Origin: Verrucomicrobia bacterium UBA6015
GTDB taxonomy: Bacteria > Verrucomicrobiota > Kiritimatiellia > UBA8416
Length of the DNA stretch: 32,540 nt
Reading direction: 5' to 3'
Assembly (NCBI GenBank): GCA_002428045.1
Contig: DIZZ01000045.1
Location: 9,156-41,695, forward strand
The notes under the pieces are model-generated. The model was not told the DNA's origin and searched no databases. It saw only the letters and a program-made list of their open reading frames with translations. Made by a program: the position numbers and the translations under genes. Below, one piece after another: positions 22,231 through 31,154 of the stretch (within the stretch, counting starts at the first letter, position 1; each line of letters opens with the position of its first letter).

Positions 22231-22902
22231 CTAAACCGGTACATACCACAATTCAACACAACAAGCCGCATCCAAAGCCAACCCGGCGGGAATACGTCGG
22301 GGATCGGTTCGCAACGCCTCCACGGCGTCGCGCTTCCCAGGGCCGGTCACCCAGAAGACCAGACGCCGGGCGGCACACAATACCGACGGCGTCGCCGATA
22401 TGCCAGCCATGCCATCCGGACGATTTACCGCCATCGCCCATCGCCCCCGCGACTGCTCAATCTGGTCGCCGTTGAACAACGCGGCCACATGACCGTCCGC
22501 CCCCAATCCGAGAATACCTAAAGGAAAAGAGATGCCTCCATCCAATAGACTCGCCAAGGCACGACCGTAGCCCTCGGTGGCAACCTCCAGCGGCTGGGTT
22601 GCATCCGGGAAAATGCAATGCTTCACCCCGACCGCATCAAGGAACGGACGCACACGACCGTAGTTGCTCAGCGGCGAAGTCATCGGCACATACCGTTCAT
22701 CGCTAAGCAGCACATTCACACCGGACGCGGCACGGATTCCCCGTGCCGCGACTTTAGCATAGACGCCAAACGGCGTGGTCCCGCCCGTCAGCATGATCGC
22801 CCGCGGCGACGGCGCGGGTGCCGAAAGCGCGTCCTCGAGCAATGCCACAGCAGCATCATCAAACGTATTTAGCGTGTTGAATTCGCGATAAATCAGTTGC
22901 AT
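22231..22902 (-). CDS. pgl: 6-phosphogluconolactonase (DevB/Pgl type)
   Basis: This 223-residue enzyme hydrolyses 6-phosphogluconolactone to 6-phosphogluconate, the second step of the oxidative pentose phosphate pathway. Family motifs are LTGGTTPFGVYAKVA near 48, LLSDERYVPMTSPLSNYGRV near 76 and GILGLGADGHVAALF near 137, the last containing the catalytic His. The reading frame is open further upstream into zwf, but the ATG at 22902 lies four bases after the zwf stop, and GGGGAT is positioned before it, so it is the likely start. It directly follows zwf, whose product makes its substrate. Confidence 0.93.
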   Translation of the reverse strand: MQLIYREFNTLNTFDDAAVALLEDALSAPAPSPRAIMLTGGTTPFGVYAKVAARGIRAASGVNVLLSDERYVPMTSPLSNYGRVRPFLDAVGVKHCIFPDATQPLEVATEGYGRALASLLDGGISFPLGILGLGADGHVAALFNGDQIEQSRGRWAMAVNRPDGMAGISATPSVLCAARRLVFWVTGPGKRDAVEALRTDPRRIPAGLALDAACCVELWYVPV

Positions 22903-22906
22903 CCCA

Positions 22907-24373
22907 TTATCCCCAAACCACACCCGACCGGGCCGCCAAGGCCTGCGCACCGTCCGGACCGACCGTACCAAACGCATAGGACTCCGGCTTTTGTCCACGC
23001 TGTTCGAGATCCTTCAGCACCGGGGTAAAGATATCCCAGGCTGCCGCCAATTCATCCTTGCGGATAAACAAGCTCTTATCCCCTCGCATCACATCCACCA
23101 GCAAACTCTCATAGGCATCGGGAATCATCGCATCGAAGGCCTCTTGATACCGCAGGTTCAGCGGCGTCTGCTGGAGTTTCATTGCCATGCCCGGCACCTT
23201 GGTCGCCACCTGCAAGTAAATGGCCTCGTCCGGCTGTACGCGAATCACGAGTTCGTTTGCCGCGCCCGCAGGCAGCAGGCCCGCAAACATCGACCGTTCA
23301 ACCGGCTTGAAACGGATCCGGATCTCCGTTGTCCGAGTCTCCAATCCCTTGCCTGCCCGGATCAGGAACGGCACCCCCCTCCACCGCTCATTATCAATCG
23401 CCAGACACGCCGCAGCATAGGTAGGCGTCAGCGAGTTTTCCGGCACCCCCTCGTCCTCAAGATATCCGAGTTCATGACGTCCATTCCACCATGCCGCCCT
23501 GTACTGGCCAACGACGAGGTCATCCAGCCCAACCGGCTTGATACTCCGCAGGACACGGATCTTCTCGTTGCAGATATGTCCGGCATCCAATTCCGAAGCG
23601 GGCTCCATCGCCACCAGAGCCAGGATCTGGAGCAAATGATTCTGCATCACATCCCGGATGATCCCATAATTGTCGAAATACCCCCCGCGCCCCGCCACAC
23701 TTAGATCTTCCTTCCACGAAATCTGAACATGGTCAATATACTGACGGTTCCATAAGGGCTCAAAAACCAGATTGGCAAACCGCAGGACCATCAGGTTCTG
23801 GATGACCTCTTTTCCGAGATAGTGATCAATCCGAAAGGTCTGCGCCTCACGAAAGACAAGCCCCATCTCGCGAACCATCACATCGGAACTCTCGCGGTCG
23901 CGGCCAAATGGTTTCTCGATCACGATCCGTGACCACGGGGAGCTGAAGCCACAGTGTACCAGTCCGGCCCCTCCCAATGCACGGGCTACATCAAGAAAGA
24001 CAGAGGGTGGGGTCGCCAGGTAGAAAAGGTGATTCACGGATAACGGACAGACCGTACGCTGCCGCTCATAAAGATCGAGGAAGGAATCCCGCGATCCGTA
24101 ATGTCCAGAAACATAGAAACACTGTTCAAGGAAGGCTGCTTTTGACGCTTCACAGGTCGCCCCCGGACTATATCGACAGGAGAGATTCGAAGCTATCATC
24201 GTGCGAAACGCATCATCATCCATTGCCGACCGGGCAAATCCGAAAACGCTGAAGGATGCCGGCAAAAGCTGCTGGCAATAGAGTGCATACAACGCGGGCA
24301 AGATCTTCTTCCGGGCCAGATCGCCCGATGCCCCGATCACCGTTATACACAATGGCTGATGCGTATAATTCAT
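22907..24373 (-). CDS. zwf: Glucose-6-phosphate 1-dehydrogenase
   Basis: This 488-residue dehydrogenase oxidises glucose 6-phosphate to the lactone and reduces NADP (or NAD). The nucleotide-binding motif GASGDLARKK is near 14-23, the conserved IEKPFGRD near 153-160 and the active-site signature RIDHYLGKE at about 181-189. Several starts lie together: GTG 24379, ATG 24376 and ATG 24373. GGAG in the end of dsbD is five bases before 24373, which is therefore preferred. It begins just after the dsbD stop (TGATG overlap region) and is followed by pgl. NADPH from this enzyme could support thioredoxin-dependent reduction of DsbD. Confidence 0.95.
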   Translation of the reverse strand: MNYTHQPLCITVIGASGDLARKKILPALYALYCQQLLPASFSVFGFARSAMDDDAFRTMIASNLSCRYSPGATCEASKAAFLEQCFYVSGHYGSRDSFLDLYERQRTVCPLSVNHLFYLATPPSVFLDVARALGGAGLVHCGFSSPWSRIVIEKPFGRDRESSDVMVREMGLVFREAQTFRIDHYLGKEVIQNLMVLRFANLVFEPLWNRQYIDHVQISWKEDLSVAGRGGYFDNYGIIRDVMQNHLLQILALVAMEPASELDAGHICNEKIRVLRSIKPVGLDDLVVGQYRAAWWNGRHELGYLEDEGVPENSLTPTYAAACLAIDNERWRGVPFLIRAGKGLETRTTEIRIRFKPVERSMFAGLLPAGAANELVIRVQPDEAIYLQVATKVPGMAMKLQQTPLNLRYQEAFDAMIPDAYESLLVDVMRGDKSLFIRKDELAAAWDIFTPVLKDLEQRGQKPESYAFGTVGPDGAQALAARSGVVWG

Positions 24374-24375
24374 CA

Positions 24376-25965
24376 TCACTCCGGACGCAGGACAACATAC
24401 GAGGGAAGACCACGAATCCCGAACTGATCCAGGATCTTCTTGGTTTCCGGATCCGAAAGATGTTCTGCCTGGAATTTAAGCCTTACATACTTGCCGAGCG
24501 CTTCACGAACCGCCGGATCCTTAAGTGTCTTGGCATCCATCGCCCGGCAGTTTTTGCACCAGCTGGCCCAAAAGTCAATAAATAGCGGTTTGTCCAACCT
24601 CCGCGCAGCCTCCACCGCCGCTTCCGGTGAGGTCATCCAAAAGGATTCCGCATCGACCTCAGGCACTGCTGATTTCGGAGCTAAAAGTGTCCACCCTAAA
24701 TAACCATAATAAACCGCCGCACCAAGAATCAACACGCCAAAGACGAGCTTGACCTTTTCCATCCACCGCCCTGGCTTCGGCAACCAAGCCAGGCCTGCCC
24801 CGGCAAACGGCCAAGGCAAGGCCATACCTAATCCCAACACAAAGGGGAGCAGAAGCGCTGCGCGCCCCACGCTCGGATAAAGCTCTGTCGACAAAACCAA
24901 GACAGAGATCACCACCGGCGCCACACAGGCGCCCGCCAGCAGCGCAGCAACGCCGCCGAACAAGGCGGCGGTCAGGAAGGGATGCCCCGACTTGGCGCGA
25001 ATTCCTTGCGGCTGGAACCGGGTAAAGTCGAGATTGAATACTCCGAGCATAGCCAGAGCCAGCCCGGCGAACAGGATGCCGATCGCGAAGTTGACCCAAG
25101 GCGAAGCGTTCAGCGCCCCAAACTGGGCACCGGTCAAGACCACTGCCACCCCGAGCGCCCCATAGACCAAGGCAATCGCCAGTCCATAAACGGCCCCTAG
25201 CAGAAAGCCTCGTTGACGCGATCCCGCCTGTGCCCCCGCGCCGATAATGGCCAGATTCACCGGAATCATCGGCAACACACAGGGCGTAAAATTTAACAGC
25301 ATCCCGAGAAACAGAATGGCCAGCACGCCGATCCAAAGCCCATGTTCATCAACGATTAGCTCCAGGCGCCCGCGTTGCAGTCCCGTTCCTGATTCGACAC
25401 GGCCAACGAAGGCCAGGAACTCGTCAACTGACATATACCCGGAATCACGACCGTCGAGAACGAATCCCTCAAACAAACCGTCCTTTGCATCTGCTGATAC
25501 GGACGGCTCTGCCGAGACATCCGCAGAAACAGGAACAATCTTCCACATCCCCTCTCCCACCGTGCGAATCTCGAACTGCCGACGCTGGGGCATGAAGCAG
25601 AGCTCGGCATTGCACCCCATGTAAGCCACGGCAACCGACATTCCGTCTGGAACCGGCTTACTCAATCTATACGACAACCGGAAATCACTACCGAACACAT
25701 CCACCATCTCCTCAAGGAATGGATCCATTTTCGGCACAGGGTCTGGACGGGACAGAAGCTCCGCGTTACCGCCAGCAAATGTGACACCAAGCTCCTTGGC
25801 ATACAGATAGTGTTTATCAGGAACCCTCAACATAAAATCAACACGAAGAGCACCCGCCTCGGACACCACCTCGGCTTCAACACCAAAAGGATCAGACTCC
25901 TGAGCATACACAACGCCAACCTGCAATAAGGCACATAATACAACCAAACGCATAAACAAATTCAT
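24376..25965 (-). CDS. dsbD: Thiol:disulfide interchange protein DsbD
   Basis: This 529-residue membrane reductase passes electrons from cytoplasmic thioredoxin to periplasmic proteins. All three DsbD parts are present. After a signal peptide (1-21), the N-terminal domain carries Cys118 and Cys123 in YMGCNAELCF. The membrane core (about 208-425) has Cys229 in FTPCVLPMIPV and Cys347 in GACVAPVVISVL. The C-terminal thioredoxin-like domain has WASWCKNC (Cys470, Cys473). All six redox cysteines are therefore present. GGAGGGG precedes the ATG. It is the first gene of the leftward run; no strong promoter was found in the 160 bp upstream, which also holds the divergent tRNA promoter. No DsbC or cytochrome c maturation partner is nearby. 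Confidence 0.94.
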   Translation of the reverse strand: MNLFMRLVVLCALLQVGVVYAQESDPFGVEAEVVSEAGALRVDFMLRVPDKHYLYAKELGVTFAGGNAELLSRPDPVPKMDPFLEEMVDVFGSDFRLSYRLSKPVPDGMSVAVAYMGCNAELCFMPQRRQFEIRTVGEGMWKIVPVSADVSAEPSVSADAKDGLFEGFVLDGRDSGYMSVDEFLAFVGRVESGTGLQRGRLELIVDEHGLWIGVLAILFLGMLLNFTPCVLPMIPVNLAIIGAGAQAGSRQRGFLLGAVYGLAIALVYGALGVAVVLTGAQFGALNASPWVNFAIGILFAGLALAMLGVFNLDFTRFQPQGIRAKSGHPFLTAALFGGVAALLAGACVAPVVISVLVLSTELYPSVGRAALLLPFVLGLGMALPWPFAGAGLAWLPKPGRWMEKVKLVFGVLILGAAVYYGYLGWTLLAPKSAVPEVDAESFWMTSPEAAVEAARRLDKPLFIDFWASWCKNCRAMDAKTLKDPAVREALGKYVRLKFQAEHLSDPETKKILDQFGIRGLPSYVVLRPE

Positions 25966-26080
25966 AACCCCTCCGATCAGAAAAATATCGAGGCACAGAG
26001 CTTTACATAATCAATGATCAAAATGAAGCTAAATTCCTTACAAAAAAATCACCATAACCGCTGCCATAAAATCTTGAGGC

Positions 26081-26108
26081 TTGCTATTCGCCCGAATACT
26101 GGTATTGT
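26081..26108 (+). promoter_or_regulatory. Candidate promoter of tRNA-Pro
   Basis: TTGCTA (26081-26086, 4 of 6) and TATTGT (26103-26108, 4 of 6) are separated by 16 bp. The predicted start near 26115 lies about 13 bases before the tRNA 5' end. The surrounding 160 bp is AT-rich. Confidence 0.4.
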
Positions 26109-26127
26109 CTCATCCGTTACGAAAATT

Positions 26128-26204
26128 CGGGGCGTGGCGCAGCCTGGTAGCGCGACAGCTTTGGGAGCTGTAAGTCGTGGGTTCGAATCCCACCACCCCG
26201 ACCA
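26128..26204 (+). tRNA. tRNA-Pro (anticodon TGG)
   Basis: All arms of the cloverleaf can be drawn over 77 nt with encoded CCA. The acceptor starts CGGGGCG and ends CACCCCG-A-CCA. The D stem is GCGC/GCGC, the anticodon stem ACAGC/GCTGT encloses TTTGGGA (anticodon TGG), and the T arm is GTGGG-TTCGAAT-CCCAC. One acceptor pair, position 6 with 67, is C opposite A and cannot form a Watson-Crick pair; the other six do. The anticodon and the proline-specific first pair C1:G72 with discriminator A73 agree with proline identity. Confidence 0.95.
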
Positions 26205-26475
26205 CTTTAAATCTTTTGCTATAAAGCACTTTACGCGAATCTTCAAACAGCCCAAGGTTTTGTCATATTTGCGAATAAAGGCGCATTTTAACGTATTTTT
26301 GCGAGCAAATAGTCAACAGATCCAGAGCAGGGGTGACTGAGGAACAATGTCAGTCTATATGTTGCTCACCGCCGGGGGGTCGGGTGGCTTGTCTTTGCAA
26401 CTCACGGTTTTCCGATTCGGCAACCCTGACCGTCACCAGCGTGCCGCGTCGCTTGCCTCGATTGCCTCACTACAT
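26205..26475. other. Spacer between tRNA-Pro and hybrid kinase, nothing identified
   Basis: This 271-bp stretch follows the tRNA and lies beyond the 3' end of the leftward kinase gene. The first half is AT-rich and the second GC-rich. Short open frames on the plus strand here lack ribosome binding sites and run into the kinase gene antisense. No convincing terminator, repeat or integration remnant was seen. Confidence 0.5.
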
Positions 26476-28653
26476 TCAAGAACAATTCGCATCAAGCACG
26501 GCGCGTACCTTGCGGGCGAGGTCATCGCATGAGAACGGTTTGCCCAGGAAATTCACACCCTCATTCAGGACCCCGCGACGGGTCATTATGTCGGCTGTAT
26601 AGCCGGACATGAACAGCACGCTGAGCCCCGGGATTTCATCCAATAGCCGTTGAGACAGCCGCTGTCCATCCATTCCTGGCATGATGACATCGGTTAGCAG
26701 AAGCCGGATGCCGACGGAATGCTGTGCGGCCTGATTCAGAGCCTCCTCCGGTGTTGCGGCAATCAAGACGTTATACCCGAGTGTTTTAAGGAAGCGTCCG
26801 CAGGTCGCGCGTAGCGAGACTTCATCTTCCACCAGCAGCACGGTTTCCCCCTTGCCTCTTGGCGAAGCGGAACGTTCCTCACCCCCGTCTACTGTCGATT
26901 TCGCGGTGACCTGCACGGCGCTCGCTCTCGGCAAATAGATCTTGAAGGTCGTCCCTTTACCCGGGATGCTGCTGAGGTCGATAAATCCATTATTCTGCTT
27001 GACGATGCCATACACGGTCGCCAGTCCAAGGCCAGTGCCACTACCGAAGGGTTTGGTGGTGAAAAACGGTTCAAACACCCTGGCTTGTGTTTTCTCATCC
27101 ATTCCACAGCCATTGTCGGTGAACTCAAGAACCACGAATACCCCGCACACCCGATCCGGGTACTTGGCGCAATCGTCGGCATTGAAAACGATGTTGGCTG
27201 TTTTAAGTATGATCTCGCCGGTACTCCCCATGGCATCCCGTGCATTCACACACAGGTTAGCCAGGATCTGGTCAACCTGCGTCGGGTCGATTCTCACTGG
27301 ACAAAGCCTCGCCCCCGGTCTCCAGACCAGGTTGATCCCTTCGCCGATCAGATGGCGGATCAATTTGAGCATGGCCGCCACGACATCGTTCAAATCGATG
27401 GTTTTCGGGGCGATGATCTGTTTGCTTGCAAAGGCCAGCAATTGCTTCGTGATATCGGCTGATCGCAGTGCGATATGACGGATTTCAACCAGCCACTCCC
27501 GTACGGGATGATCGGGGCCTACGTCCTCAATGCACATCTCCGTATAGCCCATGATGCCCATGATCAGATTATTGAAGTCGTGCGCAACCCCACCCGCCAG
27601 ACGACCCACCGCCTCCATCTTCTGCGCCTGGCGAAGCTGTTCAGTAAGGCTGGCCGCCTCGGCCTCGGCCTGCTTGCGCATCAACGCCGAACCGATATGC
27701 GCGGCGATATCCTCAAGTTGCGAAACCGATTCGAGGGTGAAGAACCCTTTGCGATGGTTATTGAATTGGATCAGCCCCACGATTTTGTCCCTGCCTCGAA
27801 TGGGTACCAGGGCAATGGACGCATAGCCATGAAGAATGCACTGCTTCCGCGGCTTGCGACGGGGATCATCACCCGTTGGAAGGTTCGGCAGCAGGGTCGA
27901 ATCGTTGGTCCAGAAGCTGCCGCCCGGGGAGAACCCTTTATCCGCCGGATCAAACGTTCCCGAAAGCACCAGCCCGCAGGTGCATTCCAAACAGATGTTG
28001 CCGTCCTTGTCACGGCACACGCCGCCGTTGGCGTCCAACTCGATGAGGGTGTTCGCGGCTTCCAGAAACTCGGGGGAAAAACCATCCTGGGCGTAATACG
28101 GGAAGTCGTTCCCGCTTTGCAGACGAATCCCGACGGCATCAACCATCGTCCGCGCCTTGAGTGTAGCGATAACCGCCTGCATGGTTTTATCCTGATCGCC
28201 CGGCTCGTTCAGAATCCGCAGGATCTCATGGTTCATGCGCTGATACAACTCCGTCCGCACACGATCCGAGATGTCGCGAATGTTGCATTGAATCACCCGC
28301 TTGCCGTCCACTAGGTAAACATTACTGACGAACTCCACGTCGATTTTCAGACCTGCGGCGGTTTCCAGCGGCAGGTTTTCGTAACGGACATAATCGAGGG
28401 CCTGCAGCTCTCGAAACTTATCCTCGTTGGCGGCTAGGTTTTTTAAAAAACCGAGTTCCCAAATGTTCTTTCCAAGGAATTCAGTGTGTGAATACCCGAG
28501 CAGGGTGGTTAGGAACGGATTAACGTCCACGACCATGCCGGTTTCGGCATCAAGAATCAGGATTCCATCCTGAGCCGATTCGAAAAGACGCCGGTAACGG
28601 AGTTCCGAAGCGACCAGTGCCGCATTTGCTTGGCAGGAAATATTTGCATTCAT
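26476..28653 (-). CDS. PAS-GAF hybrid sensor histidine kinase
   Basis: This 725-residue signalling protein has no predicted membrane helix. Its domains in order are PAS (about 18-130), GAF-like (about 145-325), histidine-kinase dimerisation with His358 in GGVAHDFNN, GHKL ATPase (N box VNARDAM near 470, G boxes DNGCGMDE and GSGTGLGLATV), and a C-terminal receiver (about 604-722) with Asp655 in LLTDVIMPG and Lys in FLGKPF. The GAF part has closely placed cysteines (Cys213, 221, 224, 226 and 272) around CLECTCGLVLSG, a pattern seen in related kinases, possibly binding metal or sensing redox. AAGG is nine bases before the ATG. It follows the PAS gene by 56 bp. The receiver lacks an output domain, so phosphate is probably passed to a separate protein. 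Confidence 0.93.
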   Translation of the reverse strand: MNANISCQANAALVASELRYRRLFESAQDGILILDAETGMVVDVNPFLTTLLGYSHTEFLGKNIWELGFLKNLAANEDKFRELQALDYVRYENLPLETAAGLKIDVEFVSNVYLVDGKRVIQCNIRDISDRVRTELYQRMNHEILRILNEPGDQDKTMQAVIATLKARTMVDAVGIRLQSGNDFPYYAQDGFSPEFLEAANTLIELDANGGVCRDKDGNICLECTCGLVLSGTFDPADKGFSPGGSFWTNDSTLLPNLPTGDDPRRKPRKQCILHGYASIALVPIRGRDKIVGLIQFNNHRKGFFTLESVSQLEDIAAHIGSALMRKQAEAEAASLTEQLRQAQKMEAVGRLAGGVAHDFNNLIMGIMGYTEMCIEDVGPDHPVREWLVEIRHIALRSADITKQLLAFASKQIIAPKTIDLNDVVAAMLKLIRHLIGEGINLVWRPGARLCPVRIDPTQVDQILANLCVNARDAMGSTGEIILKTANIVFNADDCAKYPDRVCGVFVVLEFTDNGCGMDEKTQARVFEPFFTTKPFGSGTGLGLATVYGIVKQNNGFIDLSSIPGKGTTFKIYLPRASAVQVTAKSTVDGGEERSASPRGKGETVLLVEDEVSLRATCGRFLKTLGYNVLIAATPEEALNQAAQHSVGIRLLLTDVIMPGMDGQRLSQRLLDEIPGLSVLFMSGYTADIMTRRGVLNEGVNFLGKPFSCDDLARKVRAVLDANCS

Positions 28654-28709
28654 CGTGCGATGCCTTCTTTCTGGCAGGATTATCTTCTATGATCAAATCC
28701 CCGGCTTCT

Positions 28710-29492
28710 TCAGTGGAAACGAATGTCGTCGACAAGACGGGAGACCAACATTGCTGCGGGAGTATCTTGGCAGTACTCCGGATAAAGCTTGCGCGCACAA
28801 TCCGGACAAATGCCGTGCGTGAACGTAGTACCGGGATAGTGCTCGGTAGTGTAGGCGTCGACATCGATCCACAAGCCCTTGTCATCGCGAATTTTTTTAC
28901 AGGAGCAGCAGATGGGCAGCAGATTATGGAGTTTCTTTAGCAATGAAAGCGACGTCGTAAGGTCTGCGATGCGTTGCATTTGCTGCTCTTCGGCATGCTC
29001 GATCCCCGAGATATCCACAACCAGCCCGTCATAGGCGATCAGAGCACCTTCTGCATCAAAAAGGGGAATGGACGTGTTCTTCAGCCAGCGGGTAAATCCG
29101 CTCTTATGGGTAATCCGGTGCTTGACCGGCAAGGGAGACTCCCCCCGCAGCAGTTGGTCAATCTGCTGCAGGACGATGCCACGATCCTCTGGATGAATCA
29201 TGTTGTACCAAAGCATCGGTTGCTTTGCGTATTCCTCTTCGCAGTATCCCGTGACCTGCAGAACGCCCGGATAGTGAATCGTGCATACGGCTCGTCCCTG
29301 CTTGATGATCACCGTGAAGATGAACGCCTTGGCGGCATGGACGATCTGTTCATATCGCTTTATACTCCCGTCCGGCACATTGCCTGCAGAATCCAGCAAC
29401 TTCGAAACCTCTGTACAGTCGCTCTTGCCATCGCCCGTGCTCAGGGCGATGGTGAGCGGCTCCTGCAGTTCAACTCCAGGCGTCTTCATCAT
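28710..29492 (-). CDS. PAS-domain protein with Cys-pair C-terminus
   Basis: This is a 260-residue cytoplasmic protein. A PAS domain (about 45-165) shows YPGVLQVTGYCEEEYA, the MIHPEDR motif and TRWLKNTSIPLFDAEGALI. A short helix leads to a C-terminal module with PICCSCKKIRDDKGLW and FTHGICPDCARKLYPE. It has two Cys-x2-Cys pairs (195/198 and 229/232) with His226, suggesting zinc or iron binding. This tail recurs at the ends of many PAS and receiver proteins, but its role is not established. GGAG lies six bases before the ATG, inside the end of the preceding gene. No kinase or cyclase domain follows, so it may feed the hybrid kinase encoded next. Confidence 0.85.
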   Translation of the reverse strand: MMKTPGVELQEPLTIALSTGDGKSDCTEVSKLLDSAGNVPDGSIKRYEQIVHAAKAFIFTVIIKQGRAVCTIHYPGVLQVTGYCEEEYAKQPMLWYNMIHPEDRGIVLQQIDQLLRGESPLPVKHRITHKSGFTRWLKNTSIPLFDAEGALIAYDGLVVDISGIEHAEEQQMQRIADLTTSLSLLKKLHNLLPICCSCKKIRDDKGLWIDVDAYTTEHYPGTTFTHGICPDCARKLYPEYCQDTPAAMLVSRLVDDIRFH

Positions 29493-30011
29493 TTAGAACT
29501 CCAAGCGTAACGCCGCGCCCAAGGTCATGGTATCACCATCAATATCGTGACCGATCTCGCTCATGCTGGGACCGTCCGCAAACCGGTAGTTGACGTTCAG
29601 ATCCAGATACAGATCCGTAAAGATCTCGAGGTCAATACCCGCCCGCAGGGCATAGAACAGCTCGTCGGCGAAATCGCCGTCGCTATAGAGAATGCCGGTG
29701 CCAAGCGCGGCATAAATGCCCATGCCGACAACCAGGTAGGCCTGCGGCGCAGTCACCGTTCCGTGAATGCCCATGAAATCGGAAGGGAAGACCTCCAGAT
29801 CGGCCTCCACCCTCAGCAGTGACGCGATGCGATGCTGATATGAAATCAGCCAGGAGGTTCCGTTGTCGTCGATACCCCTGTCATCAATATCATCCACCGC
29901 CGTCCAGAAGTTTACCCCGCCACCCAGCCGACTATTCCCCTCCGCCTGTCCCCCCTGCACCACCGCCAGCACCCCGATGACCGCCGCCGTCATGATCCAT
30001 CTCGCGTTCAT
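29493..30011 (-). CDS. Predicted small outer-membrane beta-barrel protein
   Basis: This 172-residue exported protein has a signal peptide (about 1-23, cleavage after GQAEG or nearby). The remainder shows alternating hydrophobic/polar strands typical of an eight-stranded barrel, such as LGGGVNFWTAV, WLISYQHRIAS, LLRVEADLEVF and TMTLGAALRLEF. It ends in Phe, the usual last residue for BAM-dependent insertion. The overall pattern resembles OmpA/OmpW-type outer-membrane domains. AGGT immediately precedes the ATG and AAAGGGA lies further upstream. It is followed without gap by the PAS gene. The exact family is not recognised. Confidence 0.75.
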   Translation of the reverse strand: MNARWIMTAAVIGVLAVVQGGQAEGNSRLGGGVNFWTAVDDIDDRGIDDNGTSWLISYQHRIASLLRVEADLEVFPSDFMGIHGTVTAPQAYLVVGMGIYAALGTGILYSDGDFADELFYALRAGIDLEIFTDLYLDLNVNYRFADGPSMSEIGHDIDGDTMTLGAALRLEF

Positions 30012-30095
30012 ACCTGTGTCCCTTTCTGTGTTATTCTTGCTTGAAGCCTAAACGATGCTCAGTGTCTCGGCTATGGGGTAAAACCCTACCATCGG

Positions 30096-31154
30096 TTAAA
30101 GCCGGTCAAATGCCCCGATGACGATGTCGAGATGGATGTTTATAAGCGGCGTGGTTTTGAAATCGTCCTCGCGGAAGAAGTCCAGTCCCGGTTCAATCTC
30201 CAGGAAAAGCCAGTCACGATGGACGCGCTTGCGGTAGGATACCCGCACCAGATATTGGTCGGTCACCAACGATGGGTGTGTATAGCCGCGCACCCCCAGC
30301 TTGATGGCGGCACTGCGGCGCGAGCTGAATTTGCAGTAGTAGGAAGCGAACTGCCCCCAGTCGACGCCGTGGCTCAACTCCGACCAGACCACGGACGAGC
30401 GGAGGCGGACGAGGTGGATTTCGCCGGACGGACGATCCAGCGTAAACTCGGTTCTTTCCCCGAACCCCTCCTTTTCGCTCCAGAACGCACTCTGCCGGAA
30501 TTCCGCGCTCCAGACATCAAACATTTTCATGATGTTCCCGCGCAACCGGATCTTGGGCGAGGGCTCGGGACGGAATTTGAGGCCGGTGGAAAGGGATAAC
30601 TGCCGCCTCACGTTGTCGGTGAAAAAGTACGTCAGTCCCGCCGTGGCACCCTCGCTGCGTTCTTCTTCGATGACCCGGCGATAGCGGGCGGAATAGATAT
30701 CTTCCATCGTGTCGTAATCGGTGTCGTAGCTGTCCGCATACAGTCGGAGCCGATGTGAAATGCCGGGCAGGCGTAACCGCGCCGAGAAGTCCAGTTTGTA
30801 ATCGTTACCTTCCCCCTCGGTCATGATGATCCGGGGCGTCACACGGATGTGGGAGCCGGTAACCTGATACGCGGTCAGGAGGTTTCCGTAGAACCGCCGG
30901 GTCATTTCGGACTCGTGATCATCCTCCTGCCGGAACGTGTCGGCAATGACGTTGTTGATCGACTCGGCAACGCGCAGGAAGCGCCTGCTGAGATAGCGGT
31001 GGTACCGATCAACACGGTTTGTGTCCGTGTTGCCGGGAGCTCGGTCGGTTTCGGTGTACGCCACCGCGGGCGTGGCCGTTACCCCAGGGAGGATTAGGAT
31101 TACGATTAGGATTACAAACGTTTGAACATTCTGGGCAATATGTAATAGTTTCAA
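30096..31154 (-). CDS. Predicted outer-membrane protein, unknown family
   Basis: This is a 352-residue exported protein. The start is a TTG at 31154 that overlaps the preceding stop as TTGA. It is required to include the clear signal peptide (about 1-33, hydrophobic core VILIVILILPGV, end PAVA). The mature part begins with a charged helical stretch (about 45-85). From about 95 on it is a series of amphipathic strands, for example YKLDFSARLRLPGISHRLRLY, shown here as YKLDFSARL and ISHRLRLYADSYD, then SSVVWSELSHGVDWG. It contains many Arg and Tyr, as in outer-membrane barrels. The function is unknown. It is coupled to the gene before it and followed after 84 bp by another barrel gene. Confidence 0.72.
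   Translation of the reverse strand: MKLLHIAQNVQTFVILIVILILPGVTATPAVAYTETDRAPGNTDTNRVDRYHRYLSRRFLRVAESINNVIADTFRQEDDHESEMTRRFYGNLLTAYQVTGSHIRVTPRIIMTEGEGNDYKLDFSARLRLPGISHRLRLYADSYDTDYDTMEDIYSARYRRVIEEERSEGATAGLTYFFTDNVRRQLSLSTGLKFRPEPSPKIRLRGNIMKMFDVWSAEFRQSAFWSEKEGFGERTEFTLDRPSGEIHLVRLRSSVVWSELSHGVDWGQFASYYCKFSSRRSAAIKLGVRGYTHPSLVTDQYLVRVSYRKRVHRDWLFLEIEPGLDFFREDDFKTTPLINIHLDIVIGAFDRL

Noticed and set aside
26333..26602. Small plus-strand genes after the tRNA
   Set aside because: They have no ribosome binding site, run antisense into the kinase gene and have no protein-like pattern.
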